Source: Prinia subflava
Lineage: Eukaryota; Chordata; Aves; Passeriformes; Cisticolidae
Assembly: GCF_021018805.1 (NCBI RefSeq)
Contig: NC_086248.1
Coordinates: 28,652,922-28,716,921, forward strand
Direction: 5' to 3'
DNA length: 64,000 nt
Numbering within the stretch: position 1 is the first letter of the stretch; every line of letters starts with the position of its first letter. The notes below the pieces were generated by a model. The model made no database searches and had not been told where the DNA came from. It worked only from the letters and a program-made list of their open reading frames with translations. The translations under genes and the position numbers were made by a program. Of the stretch, positions 52,781 to 64,000 are shown one piece after another.

Positions 52781-53674
52781 ATGTGGGATCACAATGAGTT
52801 GAGTACATTTCTTACTTTCCCTAAGATACTCCCTGCTCTTAGATGTTCTCTGATTTTAGTGCATTCCACATGGATAGCTCTGTGCTGGAGAAAAATTCAT
52901 CTCCTCCCACTGAGGCACTATTTTTTTCTGCAGATAGCCTGTTAGTGCATATTGTTTTAGATGAGAACTGTTTGCATCCCATATACATTAAATTTTTAAT
53001 ACAAGACTCAGTGAATCATAGAGCCAGGGGTTAATCATGTGCTTAGCCATGCGGTTAATGACTTAACTGAATGGATTTTATTTCCCTTAAAAGCCTACTA
53101 ATGCATTCTTTAATAAGTCATAATTTGTATATAATAAAATACCTGGGCTCAGTCAATCATAGTTTTGCTACTTAGGAACAAGTCACACACACTCAAAACA
53201 ATACACAAGCATTTGCTTTCCATCTGAAACTGTATGGTAAACATCTGTGTTTCTTTGAGCTTTATGGGACATGTTACATTTTACTTAATATTTTTTTATA
53301 GTTATTTACTTTTCAAAATAACAAAATCTAAATTGGAACAGAGCTCAAAGCATTTCAGAAAAAGAATGTTTATATATGCTAATGACTTCTAATTAGGAAG
53401 AAAAATACTAGGAACTAAGATGTGTTACTAGCAATACAGCTACTGTGTCCTTAATTGTATGCAGTTCCTTCCAGGCCATAGAGAGTTTGAGTGGAGAAGA
53501 GCTGACCAAAATGAGCGGTAGACAAAACAGCCACCCATTCCTCTCCCTTGAACACCAAGAAAAAAATTATTCTTGTGTAAACAGAGCTGTGGTACTTCTG
53601 ACTCTGCAGAGAAGGGAGTCACAGTAAAATTATTTCATTTCCTAGTTAGTTTCCTAGTGTGAGAAATGCAGGTA

Positions 53675-53742
53675 ACTGGTGAGCATGGTGGTGGTGCTAC
53701 ATTGACAATTGGACTTGATGATCTCAGAGGTCCACCTGTAAC
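53675..53742 (+). mobile_element. CR1 LINE 3' terminal scrap
   Basis: Reads GTGGTGGTGCTACATTGACA, then TGGACTTGATGATCTCAGAG, the last part of the CR1 3' UTR, and runs directly into an expanded 8-bp tail repeat. Confidence 0.85.
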
Positions 53743-53830
53743 GATTTTATGATTTTATGATTTTATGATTTTATGATTTTATGATTTTATGATTTTATGA
53801 TTTTATGATTTTATGATTTTATGATTTTAT
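53743..53830 (+). repeat. (GATTTTAT)11 microsatellite from a CR1 tail
   Basis: Eleven perfect 8-bp copies follow the CR1 3' end. The normal CR1 tail unit is ATTCTATG with a few copies; here the unit carries C-to-T and has expanded. Confidence 0.97.
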
Positions 53831-54271
53831 GATTATTGGGCAGGAGTAATGTCTTTCACTGGTTGTCAGAAAGGAGGACAGACAATTTTTCAACCAGCCT
53901 GTCTTGTTAGGAGCCATGCACCACTTTACACTGCCCCTGCTCTGGAGTATGGTCCTAATTTTAAAGGTTGTATTTTCCCTTCTTATCAATTCCTTGCAAG
54001 GAGTGTTCATAGTGGCTGGAGATTTCTCTTTCAGGCTTGCATGTAGGAAAAGCAATCTGTTTTCAACTTAAAGACTAAGAAAGAAAAATTATCATTGCAT
54101 ATTCTCTGATTTCATCGGTCATCTCTTTCTTTTCTTCCCTTCAGTTCTTTTATATTCTTTCTTCATTAATTGTTTGCCTTGCTATTATGATTTGTGATCT
54201 TATGCTTTTGGTCTGGCTTTTCTCATCTGTTCCATTGTTTCATGGTAGTTTTTGCCATCCAACCTTATGAT

Positions 54272-54633
54272 CAAAGCCAATATTTGGGAATTCATGGACT
54301 TCTGCACAGGGCTTCTTCATTTTCAAGTAGAAAGACAGCATACAGGGTACCAGCTTACCAGGGTGCCTTCTGACCATATAGGTTTTCTTCAGAATTTGTA
54401 TTTCATTGGACAAATTTTTTCTGATGGTAGTAAGGAACTGAAACTCATAAGAATTAGAAGCAGTATCCAACTACAGTATTCAAGTCTTTAGCGACTCTGG
54501 CCAGCTGGGCATGTTCTGTTTCTAGATCATTTCTCACAGAGGAGCTCGTCACATTCCTGGACTGTTGGAGGCTCCAACCTTGACATTGACAGAAGCAACT
54601 TCCTTAAGGATTTACATGTTAGAAGATGGAAAG
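54272..54633. repeat. Diverged ~360-bp direct repeat, copy B
   Basis: Partner of copy A about 1.86 kb to the left, same orientation. On its minus strand, 54240-54470 is open for 76 codons, overlapping the left part of the copy; the same frame is broken in copy A. It may be an unrecognised transposon fragment or an old local duplication. Confidence 0.75.
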
Positions 54634-57600
54634 TTCTTTCTCTGTTCTCTTTGCACCTCCTTTTTCTGCCTCTCTTTAATTTTCTAAATTAAGAGGCAGA
54701 AATCTTCCTATTAGCTTTGTTCCTCTACATTTCTTGTCCACTTTTTCATTCGACTGTCAATCTTCTCAACAGATAATCTCTTTAGAGTAATGTCTATCCT
54801 CTTCTGTTGTTGCCTTCAAATTATCAAATTCCCTTTCTCAGCAAGGATAAATTGAACATTTCAAGCTCAGTTATAAAAACTGAATGCAGTAGCTCTGCCT
54901 CACAGATAGAAAAATGAGAAAGAAAGTGTGGTTGTGAGATGTGATAGCTCAGTAAGACTCTTACGATGTCCAGTGGGACATACATTGTGTGCAAGGAGCT
55001 CTCCATTGCAGCGCTTCTCATAAAAAATGTTTGTTCTTCTTTCTGTTATTGAGCTATAGTTTAAAAGGCTGTGGGAAGCAGAGATTATATTGCTATATAT
55101 ACTTATTATTGAATTATAGTATGCTATGATGTCATATATAATGTATTTTGCATATTGGGGAATCAATTCAAGAGACTTCCACTCAAAATTAAGTAGCCCT
55201 AGCTGGGGGTTATGTCCTAAGCCAGACAGCAATCTAATGCATCACTGACACTCTTGCAGCCCCATAGCACAGAGTAGGACTGAGAAACTGCCTCATGCAC
55301 AGGTACAAAATAACCAAATGATGTAAGAGGCTCTTCTGAAGTCCCTTCAGGAAACCATCCATTCTGGCATGTGACTGTCCTGTTCCTGTGTGGCTTTATG
55401 CTGTTATGGGAAATCACACTCTATAGCATTTTTTTTCTTTAGTAAGCTGACCATCACTATCTCCCTTGCTGTACTTCTATCTTAAAGTTCTTTATGTTCT
55501 AAAGTAGGCCAGGCATTCTTCACTTAATTTATGGCTAATACTCCCTTTTAAAAATGAAATCTATTTTTACAAAATCGTGGGGGTTTTTTTTAATCTGTTA
55601 AGAAAATGAAACTTAAAGAGAGAAAACTCAGTAAATAAAGAGATTGTTTATTAAATACCCACTTTCCATGCAGGTCTTAGGCCTTTTTTTTATCTCTGTG
55701 TTATCAGAGATTGAGAACATTAGATTGATGCTCAGAACATGATGTCACCACATTTTTCTGTTTAGTTAAATCTACCTTTTAAAATCAATGTTAAACTATG
55801 GGCTGATTGAAGAATATTAAACAGGACTGGATGTTAACTTATACCTGCAGCCAGTAAAGCCTTGCAAAATGGCAGGGAAAGTGTAACAGCAGAACTACTT
55901 GAAAACCGTCACAGTCAGCACACATCTGTGTGAATCACTAGGTAAGGTGAAAAACAGTGAAAATCAATCCTGAAGTTTTATTCAACCTCTTTGCATTCCT
56001 TTCAAAATGCAAACAGGCCATAAAGCCTCTGCTGCCTAGTTAAGCAGTTAGTTTACAATTGCTTTGTTTCAAGAGCTCAGCACAATAGCTTGAATACACT
56101 AGCAAATATATCCTTTTTAATTTCTTTTAGCTGCTTGTCAAACAGTAATAGAATAGGTGCTGTTCTCTTACTTTCTCTAATTCCAAATATGGGATTTATT
56201 CCCTCCCAGATCTCATTTAGGGGCAGATTTTCCATGCAGTGCTTTCTAAGCTGCACAATACCCCCGATTATAATGGAGGTTGTGTAGCATGAAATCCTGC
56301 AGAGCTTTGAAATTTAACTTAAAACCCTGCAGTGCTTTGAAAATGATGGCTATTTATTCAGCAATATGTTGGAGCAAAAGTGGAGAAAGACCCAGGAGTT
56401 TCACAAATATTGCTGGGACGGGATTAAGGTATTCCAGATAGGACCCATCCAAGAAACACCATTTTGTATTGACTATGCCTGCTGAAATAACAACGTTCCA
56501 TACATTTGCTATACTTTTACAAAATGTCATAAAAATCTGTCATAATCATGGCAGATCCAACACAGAAGCAAAAATTATATTTGCATTGTATTAACTTATT
56601 TTCCTGTGGGATGCTCTTTGCAATGCACATAGCAATCCCATTTGTTTTTTAATTCTTTTTAAACTATCTTTTCTAATGGGAAAATTTTCTGTATACTCAA
56701 TTACAACAGATTTGAAATTAAAAGATCTAACTATTTGTACAAAGCTATGGTGAGCAGGACATTGAATCAACAGAATTTGATAGTCAATGGCACCTAAAAA
56801 CTGAATCAGACCATAATTCTGAAGTGAATTTTTGCCTCACCAAAGCTCTGGGACCTGTGCAAAAATTCCATTTAAGGTAGGTCTTTTGTTGCATGATCGT
56901 GGCAGGGTAAAAAAATCTAAAGTAACTATTATCACCCAGCTATGTGAACCAATTAGTTTTTAAGTCATTGTTCCTGAGCAGTAATTCACAGTCCACATGC
57001 TTAACACCCTTATGAAAAGTCCTGTATGTTTCTTTCAAAAGGGTAAATATTTTGTATTTACAATATTTTTTTAAAAATGTATCCTTCTTAGAGATTTTTA
57101 GAGAATATTCATTGCATCTCTTGAAAATGCACAGTTCCAGAGCAGTTTGGAAAAAACTCCAAAAAACAAAAGCTCCATTAAATCCTATGGAACATTGCTT
57201 TGTTGCTTTGCATGTGTGTACATGACTGCCTATGTACACTGATATTTGTAGGATTTTCCAAATAGGAATCTGTCATCATTTTTTTTTAAATACACAACTT
57301 CCTTTGATTATGATGGAATCTACAAGTGTATATGGGAATAGAATACAATTCATTAGTGACTAGATCAGACAGGCACAGAATCGTGAAGTCAAAATGCAAC
57401 ATTGATGTATTTTCAATATGAAGAAATGATGAAAACAAAGACAATGTGCAAGATACATATAACCAATTCACAAAAATATTCCCTGAACATGGGGATATGG
57501 GGAACCTACAATATATACTGTTGAATCAAAAGGTAATATGCTTTACTTTTCTTTTTTCCTTTGTTTGAAGATATGTTTGAAAGTTATTAAAATGACTATT

Positions 57601-60600
57601 TTTTTTTAAAAGCAAAGAAAAAAAATTAAAATTGTTTAATATTGCAATATTCTAATTCATATGAATGCATAATATCGTTTATAAATTCCATTAATCTCAT
57701 ATGAATCTAGTATCAACCAAATAGAAGAATTCAGTTAATAATAAGCTTTCCTTAGTTCAGAAATATTTCAGAGTTCAAAATAATGTTTAGACTTTTAATG
57801 AAGGTGATAGTGGCAGGTGAAGTTTTTATTCTAACAGCACACTGGCTATCTTTTTATGTATTTGGCACCTTGTTCTATACATCATGTGGTTTCCTGTATC
57901 ATTTATCTCACATTCATGGAATTTTAGTTTTTGTTAGAAGTAGCAGCAATTTTTATGGCAGTAAGAAACTGTGAACATGTTACAGATCCATGAGCAAGCA
58001 GCTTGAATTGATCTTACTTTGCATAGTGATGCAGTTGTTTTTCAGTGATCTGAGAATCAAGTCATGTCTTAAGTAGTCATGACATTATATCCAGATGAAT
58101 TTATTACTCTTTCTATTAAGTTTTTCTGTGAGCAGTTACAAATACTAACAAGGCTGCCATATTCACATTTTTAAGCAGCTAGTGGGGCTGATTTGCCTAA
58201 AGGCTCCCAGGGGACAGTGGGTGTTCCAATCCTTTCACAAAAAGAAATGCCAAGTTGGGCTCTCTTAAGTGACTATGCCACGTTCTTTATGCCTCTAGAT
58301 TCCTCCGTCTCAGTAGGAGAAACATTAGTATAGATTTGCAATCTAATATTGAACTGATTTAAGTTTGCAGATTTTCTATTACTGCTCTTGCCCTGTATAA
58401 GCACTAGTTCATGTCACATAGAGGACTTCAGCCTGGTTTTCAGTACCTTCTCTGCCTTTAGGGTAGAAAGAATGCATTTATTTATTAATCTAACTAGAGA
58501 GTTTAGGATGGTATTTAGCATTTAACTTGGGTTTTCTTAATAAGACAGTATTCATAACTTAGTCTTTTCTTGAAAATACTCATATGCAAGCACACTAGTC
58601 ATGAAATCCACCTTTGTTGTGGCAGCTTAACTTATAGTAGCAAAAGATACCACAGATGCATAGATGATGGGCTTTAAAATTGTTTGTATTTTAAGTAATT
58701 TTCACGTTCCACAGGGTATATCCCCAATGATATGTGTGAAATGTCATTTGAACTTCAATAGTCTAGACTAAATGAACTTAGTGAAAATTCTGTGCTAACT
58801 CTAGTAGCTTCATGTCTTTGCCCTTTCTGGAAGGACTGAAATGCTTGAAGTTACTGTACTATATTTGGAAATTAAATCCGGACACTTTTAATTAAAATTT
58901 TTTTAAAGAATATATTTTTTATATCTCAAGACTTCCAGGTTACAATTTCAGACTTGCTTCAAAAGGTACCCCCTCTGTGGAGTTGAGCTGCTCAGGGTTT
59001 TGCTTGCCTCCAAACCCATGTATGATACAGAAACCAGATATTCCCCCAAGCACCAGCTCTGAAGGGCTCAACCTGTTCTATGTTCTAAGAGCACACCAAA
59101 ACTGCAGTCACGGAGCAAACCTCCCAATAAAAAATACCAAACACTTCATTTTTTTCTCTCTTGAAGCTATGCTCTTGGTAAAGGGATAAATTCATATGTT
59201 CCCACTGTCAAGTTTTGTACTACAAGTATTCATGTTAAAATATGGTTAGGGGTCTACTGCTTTTCTGAAACCAGTGGAAGGTCAAACTCAGGCCTAATTT
59301 ATACAAAGCAGCATCTGTGGAATTCAAGTGCTAACTTAATTTAAATTTTTAAAACTGTTTTTCCCTTCTGCTCCTGTGTGAAACCAAACTGCCTGTCAGT
59401 AGCACCTTCTTAAACAAGGATTATAACATTATAACATTTATGCATGAAAATGTTGATATTAATTATCCTAACAGCCAAAACAGGAATGTGCTGTTGGTTG
59501 ATTGTAATAGGATGTAATCATATATTTAGAGAGTTTTCAATCTTACCTAAATACACATCAGCAGCAGTTAGGCTGGTCCTTGGTCAAAGATTTGTACCCA
59601 AGCCCACTGCTCCCAGTGATGGAGTGCTGCATCCAGGGATGTCTTGGGATTGGTGCACAGCATTGCTCCCTGGCACATGGAAGAATAACTGTTCTCACTG
59701 TTCTCACTAACTGTTTTCACACTGGCTGGTCTGCATGCTCATCAGTGTTATTTTCTAAAACTGGTTTCTATACATGTTTTGTAACAAAGTATGACAGTTG
59801 AAATGGTGCATTTAACATATATGTTGGATTTCTTTAGATTCTTCACCACAGTGTCAAGTTTCACTTAAATGAAAAAGAAATCAAGCTGATAAAGCTGTTG
59901 ACATTAACTTTCTTTCTAAATTTTTGTCATTACTATCTTTCTCTTGTGATGTACTTATGATATACTCTGAAATAAAGAAATACACTTTTAAAATGTGAAC
60001 TTTCACAGTTTGTTTTAAGCCAGAGCTTTTATAGATTTCCAATCACATAAATAGTTGAGAAGTATCATTTAATTCGCAGAAAGATAAATCTTGGCTACAG
60101 ACTATACAATTAAGCAAATGAAAGCTGTTAACCTGATTTAGCCTTATTTTCATATATCACATAGCATGAGAGGCAACATTTTTTCATTTTTTGTATGGTC
60201 TCACACCCATTCCAGGGTTTCAGGCAAGATGATAACAGATTTTGAGAAGTTTGTAATGGATTTATTACGTTTAATGAGCGTGCAATATATGGTTCCTCGG
60301 CCTTGGCTGACATTTTGAAATTAGGCTTCCAGCAGTGAAATCTTGTCAGAGATGGGTTTTAGATTACTCAAGCTTTCAGGATTAGAGCTTTTCCTACATA
60401 ATGTCAAGTACAATTGTCTGTTAAATGCTAAATGAGCATACCATTGTTAATGCACTAGCAGCACAGAGAATAGACTCTAGAGAGTTTAAGTTTTGGCTGA
60501 CTCTGGACTTTATTATGAACCTTACTCCTAGTTCTGCTCTTGAATATGTAAAGACATAGAGGAGAAAGACCTCTGTAGACATTTTAAAACTGTATTTCAA

Positions 60601-62129
60601 CTGTTTTTGCTCCACATTACATTAGAACAAGTTATTTGAGTTATCAAAAACCCAAAATATTTTTTTTATTTAAATTTCTGCAAGATTGTTTACCATGTAT
60701 AAATGTCCCCGTTATCTATTAGAAATATATGTGTACACAAGTGAAATCTAACTACTATACTCTTTAAAAATATGAGTGATTAATACTTCTATCTTGCACA
60801 AGAATGTAAAATTATGACCAACCTAAAAAATAACTAGCTGTTTTAGAGCAACAGACATATACAATGTCATGTACATAATGTTTTCTTGTGTTATGCACAT
60901 TGATCTGTAATGAGCTAATTCAATGACTGTCTAAAATCCCATATCTTTTGTATCTATAAAGCAGTGTTTGAGCCAGCTATGTTATCTCAGGCCCAGATCT
61001 GCAGCAAGAATGAAGGTGTTAATTTGGTAATATAGAAGTTTTTAGTCAGAAAAGCCATAGAAGTTAACGCCATCTGTGCCCTTACATAAGATGGCTAGAC
61101 TCCACTACTCAAAGTGTATAAATTGTGTCCTGAAGAAATGTGTGCACAGATATCAGTGTGCTGAGTCAGCAATGTCTAAACTGCAAAATGAGAAAGCTTT
61201 GAGGAGAGGCTTGCAGGTCACCACTGCAAGCTTAGCACTTCTACTTGCTCTAAAATCAGAGAGCCCTTTCCAAGTTCAGGTCAGTACTCCCGCTTTGTGG
61301 GGGGAGCAAGACACACATGTTTATTTCTGTCCCTGGCTCTCATCTTGCTTTGTCACCACTGTGTGCAAGTCTTGATTTAAAATTAGACAAAACACGAGGT
61401 TTCAACCTAACCATTCATCTTTAATTTAATTGGTAACTCCACCAGCCCACCACCAATAATTTATTATCTTTCTTTTTTAATTGATTGATTACTCAGTACA
61501 GTAGAAAATATTTGATGGCTTAAGTATTTTGGTGCTGTTTAATATTTCTTATTTTGAAGGTAAATATCCTCAGAATCTATCATTGGTAGACTGGTTACTT
61601 TAGACACTGGTATCCTTTTAATCCACTTTAATCTTTTAATTGCCTTGGCTCTTTGTATTTGATCTCACCAATTACTAAGCAATGTAATTTTTTATTTCTG
61701 TTTTTTGCACCTTTTGGTGGCAACATATTTTCAGTAATATACATCATCTACTTTTGTATGTATGATCACTGCTCTTTAAAATGGAGCATTTTTTGTGCTG
61801 TGACTGCCTCATAAGGCAAGACCACAAGGCACTGAGCCAAGGAGGTTATTGGAATAAGCAGGCTAAATTCCATTGACTTTGCCAGCATCAGGCCAATTTA
61901 CGGTAGTGTCAAATTTGGTTGATATTATTTCATCTGACAAAGAATATCCCATCAGTCTACATACTTTGCTTTCAATTTAACAATTTTAGGTTAGTAGCTA
62001 AATGTGGCTGCTCATGCTGGTATGATATTATTTCAGCAGCCTAAGACCAATCTGAAAGCCAACAGCTGGACCAGCTGAGACTATAGGAATAGGAAAAAGG
62101 GGACATTGTTCTGCATTCCTCCCTCCCCC
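54634..62129. other. Gene-free intronic sequence
   Basis: AT-rich unique sequence. No transposon, RNA gene or exon recognised. Confidence 0.7.
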
Positions 62130-62178
62130 TGTCCTGTAGTGACCAAGGGCTCCAAGGGACCTTGGTCACTACAGGACA
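62130..62178. repeat. Perfect 19-bp inverted repeat (hairpin)
   Basis: The left arm 62130-62148 (TGTCCTGTAGTGACCAAGG) is the exact complement of the right arm 62160-62178, with an 11-base spacer. As RNA it would fold into a stem of 19 pairs. The ends pair no further. It lies 90 bp before the GT repeat. Confidence 0.95.
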
Positions 62179-62268
62179 TAGCAGCCCTGTTTCTGATACA
62201 CCAATTCACAGGATGTTCCAACAGCACTAATGTGTAGATCAGCACCAAACTCATCACAGGGGAAAGAC

Positions 62269-62304
62269 GTGTGTGTGTGTGTGTGCGTGTGTGTGTGTGT
62301 GTGT
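62269..62304 (+). repeat. (GT)n microsatellite
   Basis: Thirty-six bases of GT dinucleotide with one GC interruption near 62285. Ordinary, probably length-variable. Confidence 0.97.
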
Positions 62305-64000
62305 ACCTGTTGCATCTGTTCCTGAATTGTGCTCTATGAATTGTGTTCCATACACTGTCACCACACATGAAGACCTGTCCTGGAACATCTGAGATTTACT
62401 AACTACATGCATAATAAAGTAAAGGGTACTAAATATTCACAGAAGTCTAGTGACCAGTGGAATTAAAACACAGTGCTAGAGTTTCCGATTCTGTAGAATA
62501 AGCTCACTCCACTGACTTCAAAACAGATACACAGGCTAAGGCCACACTGGTCTGTGGTTCTGAAAGCAAGACAGAGTCCTGAAAAAGAGAGAAAACACAC
62601 ACTAGTTTTCCACCTTTTGTGAAAGAATGTGGGGAAATATTTACAAAGTGTGTAATTACATAAGGATGCAGAGGGCATGCATTGTCAGGGTATAAGTTTT
62701 GGCCATAAGATTAAACCACTGGTCACATTTTGAAAATATAATGACAAGCAGAACAGAAGTGTACAGGTAAAAAGAGCACGCAACTCATTAATGTGTAGGA
62801 CCATTCTTGTCATCTTATTTTGAGTTTGAGTATTGAACAAATGACAGTGTGTTTTATGGTAATTATTGACTTTTTGATGCCTCTTAGTATTGATGGAAAC
62901 TGCAGAGCTAAAGTTTAGAGAAGACATTTAACCTATTTGGAAAATATAATTTAAAGTCTTTAAAAAAATAAAAAAATATATTAAAGGCAGTGATAATTTC
63001 AGATTCTGAACAGAAAGTCCTTAAGGTCTCAACGTGGGCTTTGCTGGATTAGAATTCATCTATTACTGGAAATTTGTATTAGTACAAAATTAATCAGAAA
63101 TGAACAATGAACTCCAGCTCATTCCATCTCCCTTTCTTTGGCTGCATTCTCAGATATCTGAGAAAAATTGTTTTTCCTAGCTCCTTTGGAGAGAGTTAGC
63201 AAGTTCCCTGCCAAGGTGAGCCAGCAAGGCTCAGTTAGTATGTCAGATAGTCTCCCAGGAGTCACAGTCACCCTCTTGCAACAGCAATTAACAAGAAAAG
63301 TTGCACTAAAAATTTGTTTTAAGTTATTAAAGTTCATGGCAGAATAGTAAAACTAGAAAACCACCTTGTAGGTAGCACAGTATTTTATCTTCTGTTTTAT
63401 ATTTCTACATTGATTTCAAGTTTTTCCTGCACTCTAAGTTGATCAGTAAAAATATCAATCACAGTGTTCTTTGAGGCTTCCAATATCCTTTCCAGGTATA
63501 AAAATAATGAAGATTAAAACATTCTGACATTTAAAGAGGGAAACTCTGAAAGGATCTGTTTCTCAAAATCAAAATTATTCAGTTACTGCCAGAATATTTT
63601 CCATAAATGTCAAGTTTATTCTAAAATATCTTGAAGACAAGTCTGAGCATAAACTACTGAAATTGTAAGAAGAATATTGCTTTACTGCAAATCTTCACAG
63701 CTGTTTATGACTAAATCAGATCAATGGCAACATATTCCTTTCAGGACAGTCTTCAGTATCTTTTACATGTCTTTAAAGCTTTTCTGAGTCTCCAGCAATT
63801 GATTAAGCTTACACTTCTGCATTTATTTCCATTCATCCCTTCTAGCATATAGGCTAACACAATAATGGAGAGAAGTTATTAATTTTTACCTGACTATCTG
63901 AGAAAAATGGAAGACCTGATAGCAAAGTCATAGCCAGATACCATAATATTTCATAATGAACTTGTGCAATGACAGTTGTCATTATCCATCTCTGTTTCTC

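Larger units (their letters stand above)
41280..64000 (+). other. ADGRB3: ADGRB3 intron after TM2 exon (partial)
   Basis: This intron begins with donor GTATGA and runs off the right edge. I looked for the expected TM3 sequence (family pattern AFLHFFFLASFCW) and did not see it. The content is AT-rich with CR1 fragments, microsatellites, a pair of diverged direct repeats and a hairpin, each listed separately. Confidence 0.8.

Noticed and set aside
1..64000. Bacterial-type features, CRISPR arrays, tRNA or rRNA genes
   Set aside because: The window is vertebrate intron and exon sequence. No spaced repeats of CRISPR type, no tRNA cloverleaf and no rRNA sequence were seen.

Overview
This window is vertebrate, almost certainly avian, nuclear DNA. 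It is AT-rich intronic sequence with few transposons. The recognisable repeats are CR1 LINE fragments, the recent ones ending in the bird-type (ATTCTATG)n tail, and I saw no Alu or L1. I cannot assign a species from the sequence alone.

The only protein-coding gene I can support is ADGRB3 (BAI3, adhesion G protein-coupled receptor B3) on the + strand. Three consecutive internal exons are present: 36583-36709 (GPS and Stachel end of the GAIN domain), 38342-38445 (pre-TM1 linker and TM1) and 41177-41279 (intracellular loop 1 and TM2). All have AG/GT boundaries, and the reading frame is continuous across both junctions. The exons upstream (extracellular region) and downstream (TM3 onward) were not found, so the rest of the window reads as two very large introns, more than 36.5 kb on the left and more than 22.7 kb on the right.

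Layout: 1-36582 is the intron before the GPS exon. It holds CR1 fragments at 10606-11190, 16150-16520, 21450-23290 and 24290-24790 (all minus strand), a perfect hexamer array at 11783-11902, and a 47-bp exact duplication (5706-5752 and 6736-6782). The last few hundred bases of this intron change character: G-runs, an A/GA tract, then a compact CpG island at 36301-36540 that ends only about 40 bp before the GPS exon. 36710-41176 holds the two small introns and the TM1 exon. 41280-64000 is the next intron. It holds a CR1 piece at 47262-47610, a CR1 tail grown into an 8-bp microsatellite at 53675-53830, a pair of related roughly 360-bp direct repeats (52414-52780 and 54272-54633) and a perfect 19-bp hairpin at 62130-62178. 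A further CR1 3' end (39565-39797) lies in the small intron before the TM2 exon.

The most interesting observation is the isolated CpG island against the GPS exon. If it is a promoter, a transcript starting there would have its first in-frame ATG at 38345, just before TM1, in a good initiation context. It would encode an ADGRB3 receptor without the extracellular region, GAIN domain and Stachel. This is inference from sequence layout and needs 5'-end transcript data.
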